From positions 241,993,741 through 242,057,740 of the forward strand of contig CM041465.1 in the NCBI GenBank assembly GCA_023213395.1: a stretch of 64,000 nt of DNA, in the 5' to 3' direction. The notes under the pieces are model-generated. The model saw only the letters and a list, made by a program, of their open reading frames with translations. It did not search any database and had not been told where the DNA came from. The first letter of the stretch is position 1, and each line of letters starts with the position of its first letter. The position numbers and the translations under genes were made by a program. Positions 22,258 through 32,630 of the stretch are shown in pieces. This DNA comes from Cycas panzhihuaensis. Taxonomy: Eukaryota; Cycadophyta.

Positions 22258-23499
22258 TCACGAGTAGAATTTCTTAAGGAATTTCCCATTAATAGTTTTC
22301 TCAAACTCAAGACCCTTTAAGTTGGTGATCCTATAGGCACCGTTACCGAGGCTCTTAATGACGATAAAGGGGCCAACCCATTTGGGCTTGAATTTGGTCA
22401 AGTGGTCATGAAGATACTCTAATTTGAGGATATGGTCCCTTGGAAATAAAGGGCAAGAATGAAGACATTTATCGTAGGTCCTTTGTGAGCAAACTTTGGA
22501 TGCGAGGTTAGCCTGGTAGGTGGCTAAGCGTCTCTCATCGAAAGCTTCGAGGTCCAGGAGGCGAGCCTGGTGGATCGACTCCTCATCAATGAGACCTCGA
22601 AGAGAAACTCGCAAGGATGGAATCTCCACTTCCAACAGTAGTACTACCTTAGTACTGTAAACCAGGGAGAACGGGGTCATTCCCGTGGTGGAATAGACAA
22701 AGGTACGATAAGCCCACAAAGCATAAGGGAGTTGAAGGTGCCAGTCTCTTTGAGACTAAGTGACAGTTTTCTTTAGAATATTAATGAGAGTCTTATTGAA
22801 TGACTCCACTTGACCATTTTCTTGGGGGTAGTAAGGAGAGGAAGTTTTATAAGAGATTTTAAATTTCTCACAAAGCTCATCCATCTCCTTGTTACAAAAG
22901 GGGGTTCCATTGTCAGTAATCAGGACATCAGAAATTCTGAAATGACAATGATATGCTGGTAAACGAAGGTAACTATCGTCTTACCATGGGTAGTAACCAG
23001 AGGGATGGCCTTTGCCCATTTAGTAAAGTATTCCATGGCGGTCAAGATAAACTTGTGCTGCAACGAGGAAGGTGGGGAGATAGCCCCGATGAGGTCTAGA
23101 CCCCACTGAGTGAAAGGCCATGGAGATACGATAGGATAAAGGGCCTCAGAAGGCACATGGGAGATGTTAGCGTGTTCTTGACATTACCGACACCTCAGGG
23201 CAAAAGTGTGGGCATCCTTAAAGAGGGACAGCCAATAGTAACCCATACGGAGGATCCTCTGGGCCATGGATTAGCCCCCAAAGTGGCCCCCACAAATGCC
23301 ATGGTGGCACTCATAGAGTATTTGGTCTACTTCGTCAGCGGTGATGCAGCCGAGGAGGATCCCATCGAAAGACCTCTTGTACAATACTTCATCCATGAGG
23401 AAGTATTATCTAGCAGAAGTTCAGATATGAGATCTAACCTTATTACTAGTTTTATGGCAATATTGCTGTTGTGTGAGATACTGCATAATGTCACCATAC
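22258..23499 (-). pseudogene. Integrase of element C
   Basis: DDE integrase with complete C-terminal end. Minus strand order: degraded zinc-binding region (about 23330-23160), then HVPSEALYPIVSPWPFTQWGLDLIGAISPPSS (23170-23060; first catalytic Asp in GLDLIG), ILTAMEYFTKWAKAIPLVTT, the second Asp near 22915 (TDNGTPFCNKEMDELC, broken by a stop), and an open C-terminal 153 codons (22258-22719) with WAYRTFVYSTTGMTPFSLVY, DERRLATYQANLASK, and the GPF(I/V)V..LGNGAYRI module ending KFLKKFYS. A frameshift near 22925 and a stop near 22740 separate the parts. Length and order match gypsy integrases of the Tat group. Confidence 0.85.
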
Positions 23500-25044
23500 C
23501 ACTCGTTGTCAATGAGTGGATGGGGAGGGACGTCTTAAATAGTCAAGATGGACTCATCAGGAAGAGAATCGTCAACGGCGGCATCGAGCGAGTTAGGGAT
23601 AGGGGCGTCTACAAGTTGCTCAGTTACTACCATCCCTTTCTTCAATTTCTGGTTGACGATATGAAGATCGAACTCTTGAAGCAGGATGGCCCAACGGCTA
23701 GCCCTACTTGTCAAGTCTGAATGATTAAGTAAATATCATAAGGGATCAGACTGGACGATCACCTTGGTGGTGTTACCAAGCAAGTAGTATCTAAACTTCT
23801 TGGTCGCATGGACCAAAGAGAGACATTCCTTCTCGATGGGAGAGTACTTGAGTTCGACAACCACAAGGATGTGACTGATAAAGTAAGTGGCCCTCTCGAC
23901 CCCTGAGTCATCCTCCTGAGCCAACATAGTGCCCAAGGGCTCGTCAGTCACTCAAGTATAAAGAACGAAGGGCCTATTGAAACAAGGGGACACCAACATA
24001 AGAGCGGAAGCAAGGGCTTTCTTAAGTCCTTTAAAGGCTTGTTGGGCCTTATCAGACCAAACAAATGGAGCTCCCTTCTTTAATAGGTTGGTGAGGGGTT
24101 TGGCACTTACAGCAAAGTTCGCCAGGAAGTGCCTAAGGAAATTGAGCCTACCTAGGAATGACTTGATCTGTTGTTGGGTCCTAAGAGGCAACATATCAAG
24201 GATTGTCTTGACCTTGTCAGGGTAAATCTAGATTCCTTGTTTTGACATAAGAAATCCAAGGAGTTTGCCTGAAGTGATGGCAAACATACACTTGAGAGGG
24301 TTTAGGCTTACATGGTACTTACGACATCGAGAGAAGATGGCCCATAAGTTGGAGGGATGATGGGCCCTGACACGTGAGAGACCCATCATGTCATCCAGAA
24401 AGACCTCCAATGTGTGGTCAATGAGGTCATGGAAGATAAAGTGCATCGCTCTTTGGCAAGTAGCGCTTGCATTTTTTAGACTAAAGGGCATTGCCTTGTA
24501 GGGAAAGGTACCCCACGGGGTGGTGAAGGCCGTCTTGTGGCAGTCTTCAGGAGATATCTGGATCTGGTTGTAGTTAGAGAAGTTGTCCATTAAGGACATA
24601 ACTTTGAAACCAATAGTTTGATCAATGATTTGATTGATCAAAGGGAGTGGAAAGTTGTCCTTAGGACATGCATTGTTGATATCATGAAAATCAACACATA
24701 TCTAGATAGACCCATTCTTTTTAGCAACGGGGACAATGTTGGATATCCATTTAGGGTAATCGATAGAAGTAATAAGTCTAGCATCCAAGAGCTTCTTGAC
24801 CTCCATCTTAACAGCGACTGAGAGTTTAGGGTGAAGGGGATGTTGCTTCTGGTGCATAGGACGGGCACCAGGAATGGTAGTAAGAATGTGGGTGACAATG
24901 GAAGGGTCAATTCCCTTCATGTCAGAATAATCCCACGCAAAGACATCCTGAAACTCCTAGAATAGAAGGGAATATTCCCTTTACTTCATCAGGAGAGCAT
25001 TCCACCTCCACCTTAATGACTTTGCCAGGGGCAAGGACTATGTC
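23500..25044 (-). pseudogene. RT and RNase H of element C
   Basis: RT: DMKGIDPSIVTHILTTIPGA (about 24915) through KKLLDARLITSIDYPKWISN, then after a stop and frame change an open 137-codon run (24228-24641) with SPEDCHKTAFTTPWGTFPYK, the catalytic EVFLDDMMGLSRVRAHH (FLDD for YxDD, about 24410-24365) and GKLLGFLMSKQGI. The Ty3-type RNase H follows: MLPLRTQQQIKSFLGRLNFL (24194), FNRPFVLYT, then DEPLGTMLAQEDD (23951), HILVVVELKYSPIEKECLSL and GNTTKVIVQSDPL (23740). Stops at about 23952, 24228 and 24700 interrupt it. Confidence 0.87.
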
Positions 25045-26150
25045 CTAGGTTGCCCCCATGCACATGGCATTCCCCTCCTCGAAATGGAGAGGGGCAAGGT
25101 CAACAGGAAGAGATGGAATAGGGGATGGAACTGGGTCAGTGAACATAGACCCAATCGCCAAGATCTTCTGGTGGCTAAGCCTATGGTGACCAGAAGGAAA
25201 GTTGGGCGCAGAGTCCGCTAAGTGCTCAAGTAAGGCTTCATCGTATTCGAAGTAATCCACCCCATGGATGACCTTACTTTAAATAGATGAACTGCTAGAG
25301 GAAGTAGGAGTAACGGGACCGTGGTGATTATTAGGTTGTCCAACATCCTCAATAGACTCTAAGTGAGAGTCAAGAAGGGGCTCCTCAGAAGAAGTGAAAG
25401 GAAGTTCCTCGAAGCCATCACCTACAAGGGGTGATGGGGAAGAAGAACCAGTGATCAGTGGGTTAGAGCATGCAATGATATGTGACACAGAGGGGTGACT
25501 AGTCTCACCAACGAAAGGGGTTCTAGGTCAGGACCTAAAATGAGATAGGTGCATCCTACTAGTGCGAAGGAAAGAAATGGGGTGAAGATAGCCCTCATCC
25601 TCATCATGAGACTCATTGTCACTAAACAAGGTGAGGTACTCGTAGCTCCTGACACCAATAAGAGTGAAGCGCATAAGACTAGGGGAAGAAGATATGGGAT
25701 CTTCTTCAAAATGAGATGAATTGGGTATGCTGATGGAGCAAGCTGAGATGTGAGTAGAAGGGGCCTTGGCTCACTTGGTTGATAGGGAAAGTTTGTTTAA
25801 CAGGTGGGCATTCATGGGAAATAACCCTCATCTGTCCGTCATGGATGAACTTAAGCTGCCCCCAGTAAGTTGAACACACGGATCCCATCTGATCGAGCCA
25901 TGGCTGACCCAAGAGAAGATTGTAGTCGACGTCAACGTCAAGGACTATAATGTCAGCGAGGATAGTCTTACCCTCAAGAGTGAGCAGGATCAAAATAGAT
26001 CCTAATGGAGTTTTTTTGCTACCATCATAACCTTGGCATCACCATGGAACAGGTTCCAAGGTAGAAATACCAAGCTCTTACATAACGCACAAGGGCATGG
26101 CATTCATGGAAGAATCATTGTTGACAATAGTCCTCTGCAAGGTACAGTCA
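25045..26150 (-). pseudogene. Protease and PR-RT linker of element C
   Basis: Retropepsin region: active-site triad region reads VNNDSSMNAMPL (about 26120-26085), where Gly of D-x-G is replaced by Asp, so the active site is damaged. The flap region and LLGQPWLDQM box lie in the open frame 25706-25993. The Ser-rich linker and the GHHRLSHQKILAIGS segment (25045-25260) connect to RT. The long frame from gag (26078-27076) runs into the protease without a break, showing that gag and PR are read in one frame in this family. Confidence 0.8.
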
Positions 26151-28046
26151 GGTGTGTCAATGGTGATGGTGAATGGAAAGTTCCATTGGTGTTCCCTTTC
26201 ACACATAGGAGGAAGGTCTTTAGGGTCAAAATAAATGATGGGCTCATGGCTTTGGGTAACACCCAAAGCGTGGATGGGCGCATCATTCGATCCTAAAGCT
26301 TCCAAAAGGAGACTCTCTTGTTCAGGGCAACTCCTCAAAACATCCAACAAGGACATTCCCACAGCGACAGTATAGAGTTCATCAATGATAGAGAAAGGCT
26401 TACCCTTCATAGTAGGTTGGGTAAGTGCCCTTTGAAAATCGTAATGACTAGGACATATGGGAATGGCCTTAGGAAAAAGCGGCACTTCTAGAGAGGAGTT
26501 TTCTAGAAGAGGATCGAAGTGTGGGGCAGAAGAAGAGGTGTCAACTGCCTCTTTAGTGGCTTGAGACTGAGTAAGGGCATATAAGGGAGTAGCCACAAGC
26601 ATTTGGATCACCTTCTTTCCTTTTTTCCGGGACCACAAAGGTGATGGAGTGCGTCGGTAAGAGGAACACGAAGAAGAAGATGAATCCCGAGCAACCTTCC
26701 CTTTATCATGGGAAGGATGGGAATTCAGGGATCTTCCCCAGTTCTGTTTGCTCTTGGGTTGAGTATTACGATCACGTTCCCCATATTTGGGAAACGAATC
26801 CTTGTGGACTGGTTGGTTTAGATTAGGCCTTGAGGCCCATTTAGAAGATGAATCACATTGAGGGGCATCCCTAGGATACTGATCCCTACAACGTGAGTCG
26901 TCATGGAAACACTCCCCATGAATGGAACACCACTTCTTCTCAAGTGAAGAGTCTGTCTTCTTCGCTTGGGAGGACTGGGCATTACCATTCCTAGGGAGGG
27001 AAGCTTGAGTAGCTTGTTGGATTTGTTTATTAGAAGTAGGTGAGAAAGGAGCTTGTAGTTTAAGTTCCTTCATCATACATTCAAATGAACGTATGGCAGA
27101 TGTAAGCAGATCTAGGGTCTTCTCAGTTGGATGAGAAGAGGACCTAAAGGGTTATTGCGGTTTGGCTTCTTTGGTTGGAGGTAATGCCTCATGCCATTGT
27201 GAGGGCTTGAGAGGCTTCTTGAGTACAGCCTAGATCTCAATAGCCTCAAGCGCTAAGTACTTTGTGATAGCGGAGTCGCATGTAGTCACCCCCATCTTAA
27301 GGACTTCTACGTAGACTTCAAGGCGAAGTGCATTAACTAAGAGATCCCTCTTCAACTCCTTGGGCAAAGTAGCCTTGGTGGAATGAAGAAGGTCATGAAA
27401 TTGCTACACAAAGTCACAATTCAACTCATCGTGACCTTGTTTGAGTAATAGAAGAGATTTCATTCCACTTTCAAATGGGCGAGCAACATTAAAATAATTG
27501 ATGAACTCATCTACAAGTTGTTGGAACGAGAAAATGGAATGAGCTGGAAGGCGATAAAACTACTTAAGGGCATCGCCTTGTACAGATCGCAGGAATAATT
27601 TCATTAGGATGTGGTTATAGGCCTAGTAATCAATATACGCCATAGAGAGACTACATATGTGCTCTGTCAGGTCTTGTGATGAAGTTCCATCGAACTTAAG
27701 AACCTTGGGAGGATGAGGCGGTAAGATGGTTCTTAACGCCTCGATGGATAATGGTGTCGATCTATAATCCATGAAGGGACGTGCCCTTGCTTGGACCATA
27801 GGATCAACAAATGATGTAAGAGGTAACGAGTAAAGAATAAATGAGGGTGGTAAACCTATCCCTCCTTGAGGATATGCCCCTTGCTGAAAAGGGACTTGGG
27901 GATAAGCACCTTAAAAGGAAGCTAAGTTCCCTTGTAAAGGCACAACGTAAGAGGCTATGCTGGATGGTGGAAAAGAGGGGTATGCAACCGGGTTTTGTCC
28001 ATATGGACCACCTATAGGCGGTGCAATCCCATATGGATGTAGCGAG
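26151..28046 (-). pseudogene. gag of element C, C-terminal part (downstream of the D insertion)
   Basis: Continues the gag interrupted at 28046/42494. The core (about 27780-27230) holds MDYRSTPLSIEALRT, KWFYRLP-like and FQQLVDEFINYF motifs with scattered stops. It is followed by a 332-codon open run that starts at 27076 and carries the zinc knuckle WCSIHGECFHDDSRCRDQ (about 26945-26890), a Ser/Lys-rich segment and the MLVATPLYALTQSQATKEA stretch that precedes PR. Removing element D and one copy of its target site restores collinearity with gag of A (same codons at 1500-1530). Confidence 0.85.
28042..28046. repeat. Target-site duplication of element D, left copy
   Basis: GCGAG directly before the 3' LTR of D, against GCGGG (42494-42498) after its 5' LTR; 4 of 5 bases agree, with a transition at the fourth. 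Confidence 0.75.
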
Positions 28047-29959
28047 TGAAACGCGTCTATGGGGTGGTCTCCTATATTTAGTAAGATATGGCTAACTAAG
28101 ATGTAGTCAGCCTATGAGTGGGATCTAACAGCAAGAAAAATACCACGCAGGGCATCCATGCACCAGAGCATGGATTCTGGATCTGCAAATGGCACCTAAT
28201 TATCTTTGGGCAATCTTTGGAGAAGGATGCAAGACGAGGCCTTGGGTCATCCCAAAAGAATAGGCCCCCTTACCCCTTGGATGGCTGGGAAGAGGAAGAG
28301 GGATCCTAAAGAGTCGCACCTTCTCAAGAGAGGGAGAAGGCAATGTGTAAGAAAATATGTGCAGTACATTATCCTCTATGTGTGGGCTAGTTGGGGAAGT
28401 GAGGAATGGAAGACTCATGCCCAAAACCTACCTATATGTGATATAAGTAACTATAAACAAAAGAGATGCCCAAATGCAAGGATGAGTTCTTTTTCCCTTT
28501 TTCATTTCCTATGTGTTTTAGCATGCAAACATATGTGAAAGAAAACACTATAGGAAAGGACAAAAAAGAAGAAGAATACCTGGAAATATAGTGTGGTTGG
28601 AGTGTTGTGACCTTCGATTCTTTGCACGCTCTTCCACTTAAACTTATCATGCAGGTGAGAGACTAGCCAACAACAGTTATTGTAAGCGGTCAAGGGGCTA
28701 CCTTACCTTCCCCAAACGTGCAAAAAATCAAGCAACACAAAGAACGACAAAAGGAAACAAAGAAATACTACTAATAAGAGGCTAACCTGTTAAGGAGTTC
28801 ACCTCGTGTGTATTTCTGTTACCGCAAAACCTACCAATCACAACATAAGAGTTTCTCCCTCTCAGAAGAGAGGATGCCAAATATGCCTAATATATGTATA
28901 TGTAAATACAAAAAAACCTGATAGTAAATCAAGTTAAAGAAATGTTGCACACTACTCCAAAACTCTAAGCTAAACTCAAGCAAGTAGCAGCACTAAACAG
29001 TATCCAAAATAAAGGAGTTAGCCTCAGAATGGCCAACTCACCCACAGGTATCTCCACGTAGCCTTGAGGAAGGGAAAAACAAAGTGTACTGGCTATATGG
29101 ATAGCAAATAAGAGAAGAAATAGACCACCAAAATGATATACAAGCAAACCCAAGAGATGAAGTGCTATGGACAACAAATCGTCAAGTTGGGATGAGTTAA
29201 GGGTCACAGACCAACTGGGAAGGGTTTTGGGGCTTATGTGGTGCCCAAAACTAGTAAGTGCAGGTGTTAAACTAGTGTGACAAGTGGCTGCCAATGCTGT
29301 TTCAGATCTAGAAACAGGCTCTCAAAATCCCTAGCCCAGCTCCAAGGGAGGCATGAGGTGAAAGAGGAAGGAAGGGAAGGGTTTAGACCCTTGGGGAGAA
29401 GGCCAACAAGGGGACTAACCTCACCTTTCTCCCTTCACCTGTCCTTGTGTAACCCTCTTGCATAGCCACCTTGAAGTGAACTTGTAGGAAATGAGAGAGG
29501 GAGAACTATAAAATAAGGAGCAATGGGCAAGCTCCAATGGAATGCCAAGCTAAGAGCAAAAAATAACTGAAAACTATTCATAAAAGGGAGGAGAAAAACA
29601 TCAATCTTGGAGAAACATTAGAGAAGTAGCTTGCAGTAAGAAGTAAGAGCTTGTTCCTGCTAGAAATTATGAGGAGAAGCTTATATTTGATAGGCCTGGG
29701 CTGAAGTGGAGGCAAACGTGAGAGTACAACTGAAATCTTGGAACCTTGGAGCTTGCTTTGAAGAGTTACTATGAGTATTCATTTCCCCACATTATAAACC
29801 TGCAAAGAGAGGTTGCTGGGGCAAGGCTTGAGACGTAGCAGGTATCCCTATGGGAGGAGAGCTAGAGCCAAAGAGTAGATCTTCTGATTGTCCCAGAGAG
29901 AGCGCTAGAGTAGTCCAAAAAAGTGAATGGAGAAGAAACCCAAATGACTTACATTTTGG

Positions 29960-30062
29960 GTTTTATATTCCCCTAACCCTAAACGAGCATTTAGGGTTAC
30001 GGAGGGATGAGTAGGTGTGGATGCCACATGGTAGTTCTGCGAAAAGAGTGAGAACTACCACG
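29960..30062 (-). promoter_or_regulatory. Core promoter of the D 3' LTR
   Basis: In element direction (right to left): a hairpin with arms TGGTAGTTCT / AGAACTACCA (30029-30061) that contains the G-box remnant CACATGG, then a perfect-looking telo-box inversion TAACCCTAAA...TTTAGGGTTA (29974-29999), then the TATA box GAATATAAAACCC (29958-29970). The order is repeated at 41800-41902 and, decayed, in the other LTRs. Confidence 0.65.
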
Positions 30063-30090
30063 ATTGTTTAAAAAATAATTTTAAACAGTC

Positions 30091-30154
30091 GCACCGTAGC
30101 AAACTTTGTGGTACCGTGGTAAATATCATGGTACCGCTAAGTTTACAGTGGTGC
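30091..30154. repeat. GGTACC dyad block in LTR D
   Basis: Compound inverted repeat: GCACCGTAGCAAACTTTG, GGTACCGTGGTAAATATC, ATGGTACCGCTAAGTTTAC, GTGGTGC. Outer GCACC/GGTGC and inner AAACTT/AAGTTT arms face each other around two GGTACC palindromes. It recurs in every LTR of the family and in intron 1 of the antisense gene. Confidence 0.6.
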
Positions 30155-30652
30155 GGGCCTGGAAGCTAAAATTAGGGTAGAAATAGGGCCTAAAGCCAAA
30201 CAGTGGGTATGTTGAGGCTAGGTAGGCTAGGAATTCCTACCCAGGTGGCTGATAGGTAGCCAAAAGAGAGAAGCAAGTCTCAACGGGGTTCCTATCACAC
30301 TTAGAAAGAGACTCATGGTAGAGATAAAGGTGTTGGCATTGACGAAACATAACCAACAATGGTGCTCGAGGAGCTGTGGAGATGTTGCGGGTGGCTGAGT
30401 GCCATATGGGGTTCATGACTTGTTGAGGAGTGCCCCCACAGTGGGTTGTCATAGGCTGAGTGGTGTGCGGCAGGCACAAACAACGTGATCAGACAAGAAA
30501 GTAGTGCGATCATAGAAATGATAAGCAAGCATGCGTCAAGCAATACACTAAGCAACCTTGACCAAGTGAGAGTGAGGATAGGAGTGAGAAACATATACCT
30601 GAGCTTACTTGAGTCGAATCGTCCCAAATCCATTCCCGGTAGCCGGGAAATA

Positions 30653-30662
30653 CTACCCCCTT
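30653..30662 (-). other. Polypurine tract of element D
   Basis: AAGGGGGTAG on the minus strand immediately before the 3' LTR, identical to that of element C. Confidence 0.8.
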
Positions 30663-31024
30663 GGCAGCAGAGCCTCACCGATCAGAAGCGTGGTGTGATG
30701 GCAAATGCTGGCAACCAAAATCTGTTAGTAGCACATGTGTATATATATAAATAAATCATGAATAACATATGGACCAAGGGTGTCAGTAAGTGTCGTGGCA
30801 GAACGCGTGGACAAGGGAGACAGAGATGAGGACAACATAGGGGCTACCTATGTGTCTTCTAAAAGTCAACTTATAAATGAAGAAAATGAAAGAGGGGGAT
30901 GCCCCCGTTGCTGAAATACAATGAGTGATGTGAGGGCACCCAATAGACTAAACAAGCAAACTAGAAGAAAGGCAACTAGAGACTTGAGCGACGGGATGGC
31001 CAAGCAAGTCTCTCAAAGGAAGTC

Positions 31025-31440
31025 GCTAAGAAGAGGGAGGCAACACTTAAGGATGAGGTGAACGAGGCCATCTGCCTTAGTATTGAGGGTCCAGGGAATA
31101 TGGCAAACGTCAACGAACTAGAAGCGAGCCAATAGTGACCTCGCGGTCGATGCCAAGGCTCTCAAGCGTGGGCACCGCTCCTGGTAAACCTGGGTGAGAT
31201 GAGACACCACCACTTGGGAGTCAGAAAGAAGGATGATGGGTCCATGATAGAAATGCCATGCATTACTAAGGCCTTCAATAACGGCCATGTACTAGGCTTC
31301 GTTATTAGTTGCCTCAGGAAAGAAGATTCTAGAGCGCAGATATTCGTGCCCGAAAGAGTCACGGAGTATCCATGCGGCGACGAAAGGGCTAGGATTACCG
31401 CGGCTTCTGCCATTGGTGAAAATGAAAAGAGCCATGAACA
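31025..31440 (-). pseudogene. Second (archaeal-type) RNase H of element D
   Basis: Same position and domain as at 17880-18310 in C. Minus strand: FTNGRSRGNPSPFVAAWILR (31430-31370; first catalytic Asp changed to Asn), FPEATNNEA-stop-YMAVIEGL (second acid position lost to a stop), IILLSDSQVVVSHLTQVYQE (third Asp present) and LNTKADGLVHLILK (last Asp present). The frame is open upstream to 31720 (142 codons), giving a Ser/Pro/Phe-rich extension ahead of the domain. With two acids lost this copy is inactive. Confidence 0.78.
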
Positions 31441-31953
31441 CGATGACGACTCCTCTGAAAGAAGTATAATTTGACCAATGAAAGAGGTGAGGAGAGGATC
31501 CCAGACAGTAGTAATCTGGGTCAGTAAAGGGGTATGAAGGCTTAGCAATGAGGTGACCCAAAGGTAGGGAAGAAAAAAAATGGCGAAAAGGGACCTTGGG
31601 ACACCCAAAATAGCTTAAGGGAGTAAAAAGGGGGACCCAGCCGGAGGGGGCGCTCCCTATGGGAGTACCAAGAGCAAAAATGGGTAGCGAAAATGAGTCC
31701 AGAGTGGCAAAACGAGCCAAATGAGTATAAACTTAGGCATGCACGAGAGTGGCATGTGAAACGAGATGAGGAGGCTTCGGCAAAATGAGCCATTTAGGGC
31801 GCCATTAATGCACTGAGAGAAACAGGTCAAAAGGAAGCCACAGAGGCCAAAAGGAGAACTAGGCTAGAAGGCAATGCTGGCCAGGGCAGAAATGTGGTCT
31901 GGAAGGCTACCTCGAGGGCGAAAAAGGAAGAAATACTCGGCAGGGGCCCCACC

Positions 31954-31961
31954 TATATAAG
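31954..31961 (+). promoter_or_regulatory. TATA box of the antisense gene in element D
   Basis: ACCTATATAAGG on the plus strand; the flanking GGGGCCCC and the downstream CACGAGCTCTCG segment are also shared with C. It precedes the PMD gene and points away from the second RNase H. Confidence 0.65.
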
Positions 31962-32146
31962 GAAAAGTTGAATGAAAAAGGTTTCATTATCACGAGCTCT
32001 CGTATGAAATCTAGAGCTCAGTTCTCATGTAGCAGAGCGCTACCCCACTTTTGGGACACACAGCGAGAGATCTGACTGTTGGATCAAGAAGAGGAGGCAG
32101 CCAAAGTGACCAAGGAATCGAGATGGCGATTGCATGACCAGATCCA

Positions 32147-32630
32147 GTGAGTAGATCACCAACCCAACCCGAAATCGTAATTTGAAATTTAATGTTTTTT
32201 TTATGAGTTTTTATGTAGTTTTTGGCTCTATAAGAGTGAGAAGCGACCTCCCAGGGTCTGAATTGGACCCAGAGAGGGGTAGGACCAGGGCATTAGGTAG
32301 CCCTGGTCTCGGTGGGCCTAGTTGTGGCCCACATGGAGAAAAACATTTTGGTTTTTGGGGCTGGGAACCCCCCACTTTTAGGGGGGTGACATTTACACCG
32401 TGGGAAAGATCATGGTGACGCGATCTTTTCTGCAGGGCGATCACCTGGCCCTGCCTAAATTCTGTGGTACTACAGAATTTAGCGTGGTGTGGGGCCAGGA
32501 CCCCAGAAAAAGGAAAGGGCACCCCGAGGGGTCCCAAATCTGGACCAAATAATGCCAAGAGAGGGTCTGAAGAAGCCAAGAGTAAGTGTTAGCTGTAGAT
32601 TGATGTGTTTAAGTGGCATTTCTTTTACAG
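32147..32630 (+). other. Predicted intron 1 of the antisense gene (D)
   Basis: 484 bp with donor GTGAGT and a good polypyrimidine acceptor TTTCTTTTACAG. Contains the GGTACC-like dyad (32394-32495: CACCGTGGGAAAGATC, GTGGTACTACAG, AATTTAGCGTGGTG). Confidence 0.6.

Larger units (their letters stand above)
28047..30652 (-). repeat. 3' LTR of element D (2.6 kb)
   Basis: Minus strand from TATTTCCCGGCTACCGGG (at 30652) to GCGTTTCA (at 28047). It pairs with 39865-42493 along its full length. The promoter module is well kept (29960-30062). The remaining 1.9 kb after the TATA box would be R and U5, an unusually long leader. Frames seen inside are not conserved between the two LTRs. Confidence 0.92.

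Noticed and set aside
23157-23720. Plus-strand 187-codon frame, the longest on that strand in element C
   Set aside because: Lies opposite integrase and RNase H of C and has no recognisable domain; the matching frame is broken in B.
29974-29999. CCCTAAA/TTTAGGG as interstitial telomeric repeat
   Set aside because: Only single units in inverted pairs, at the same place in each LTR promoter; it is a telo-box motif, not a telomere array.
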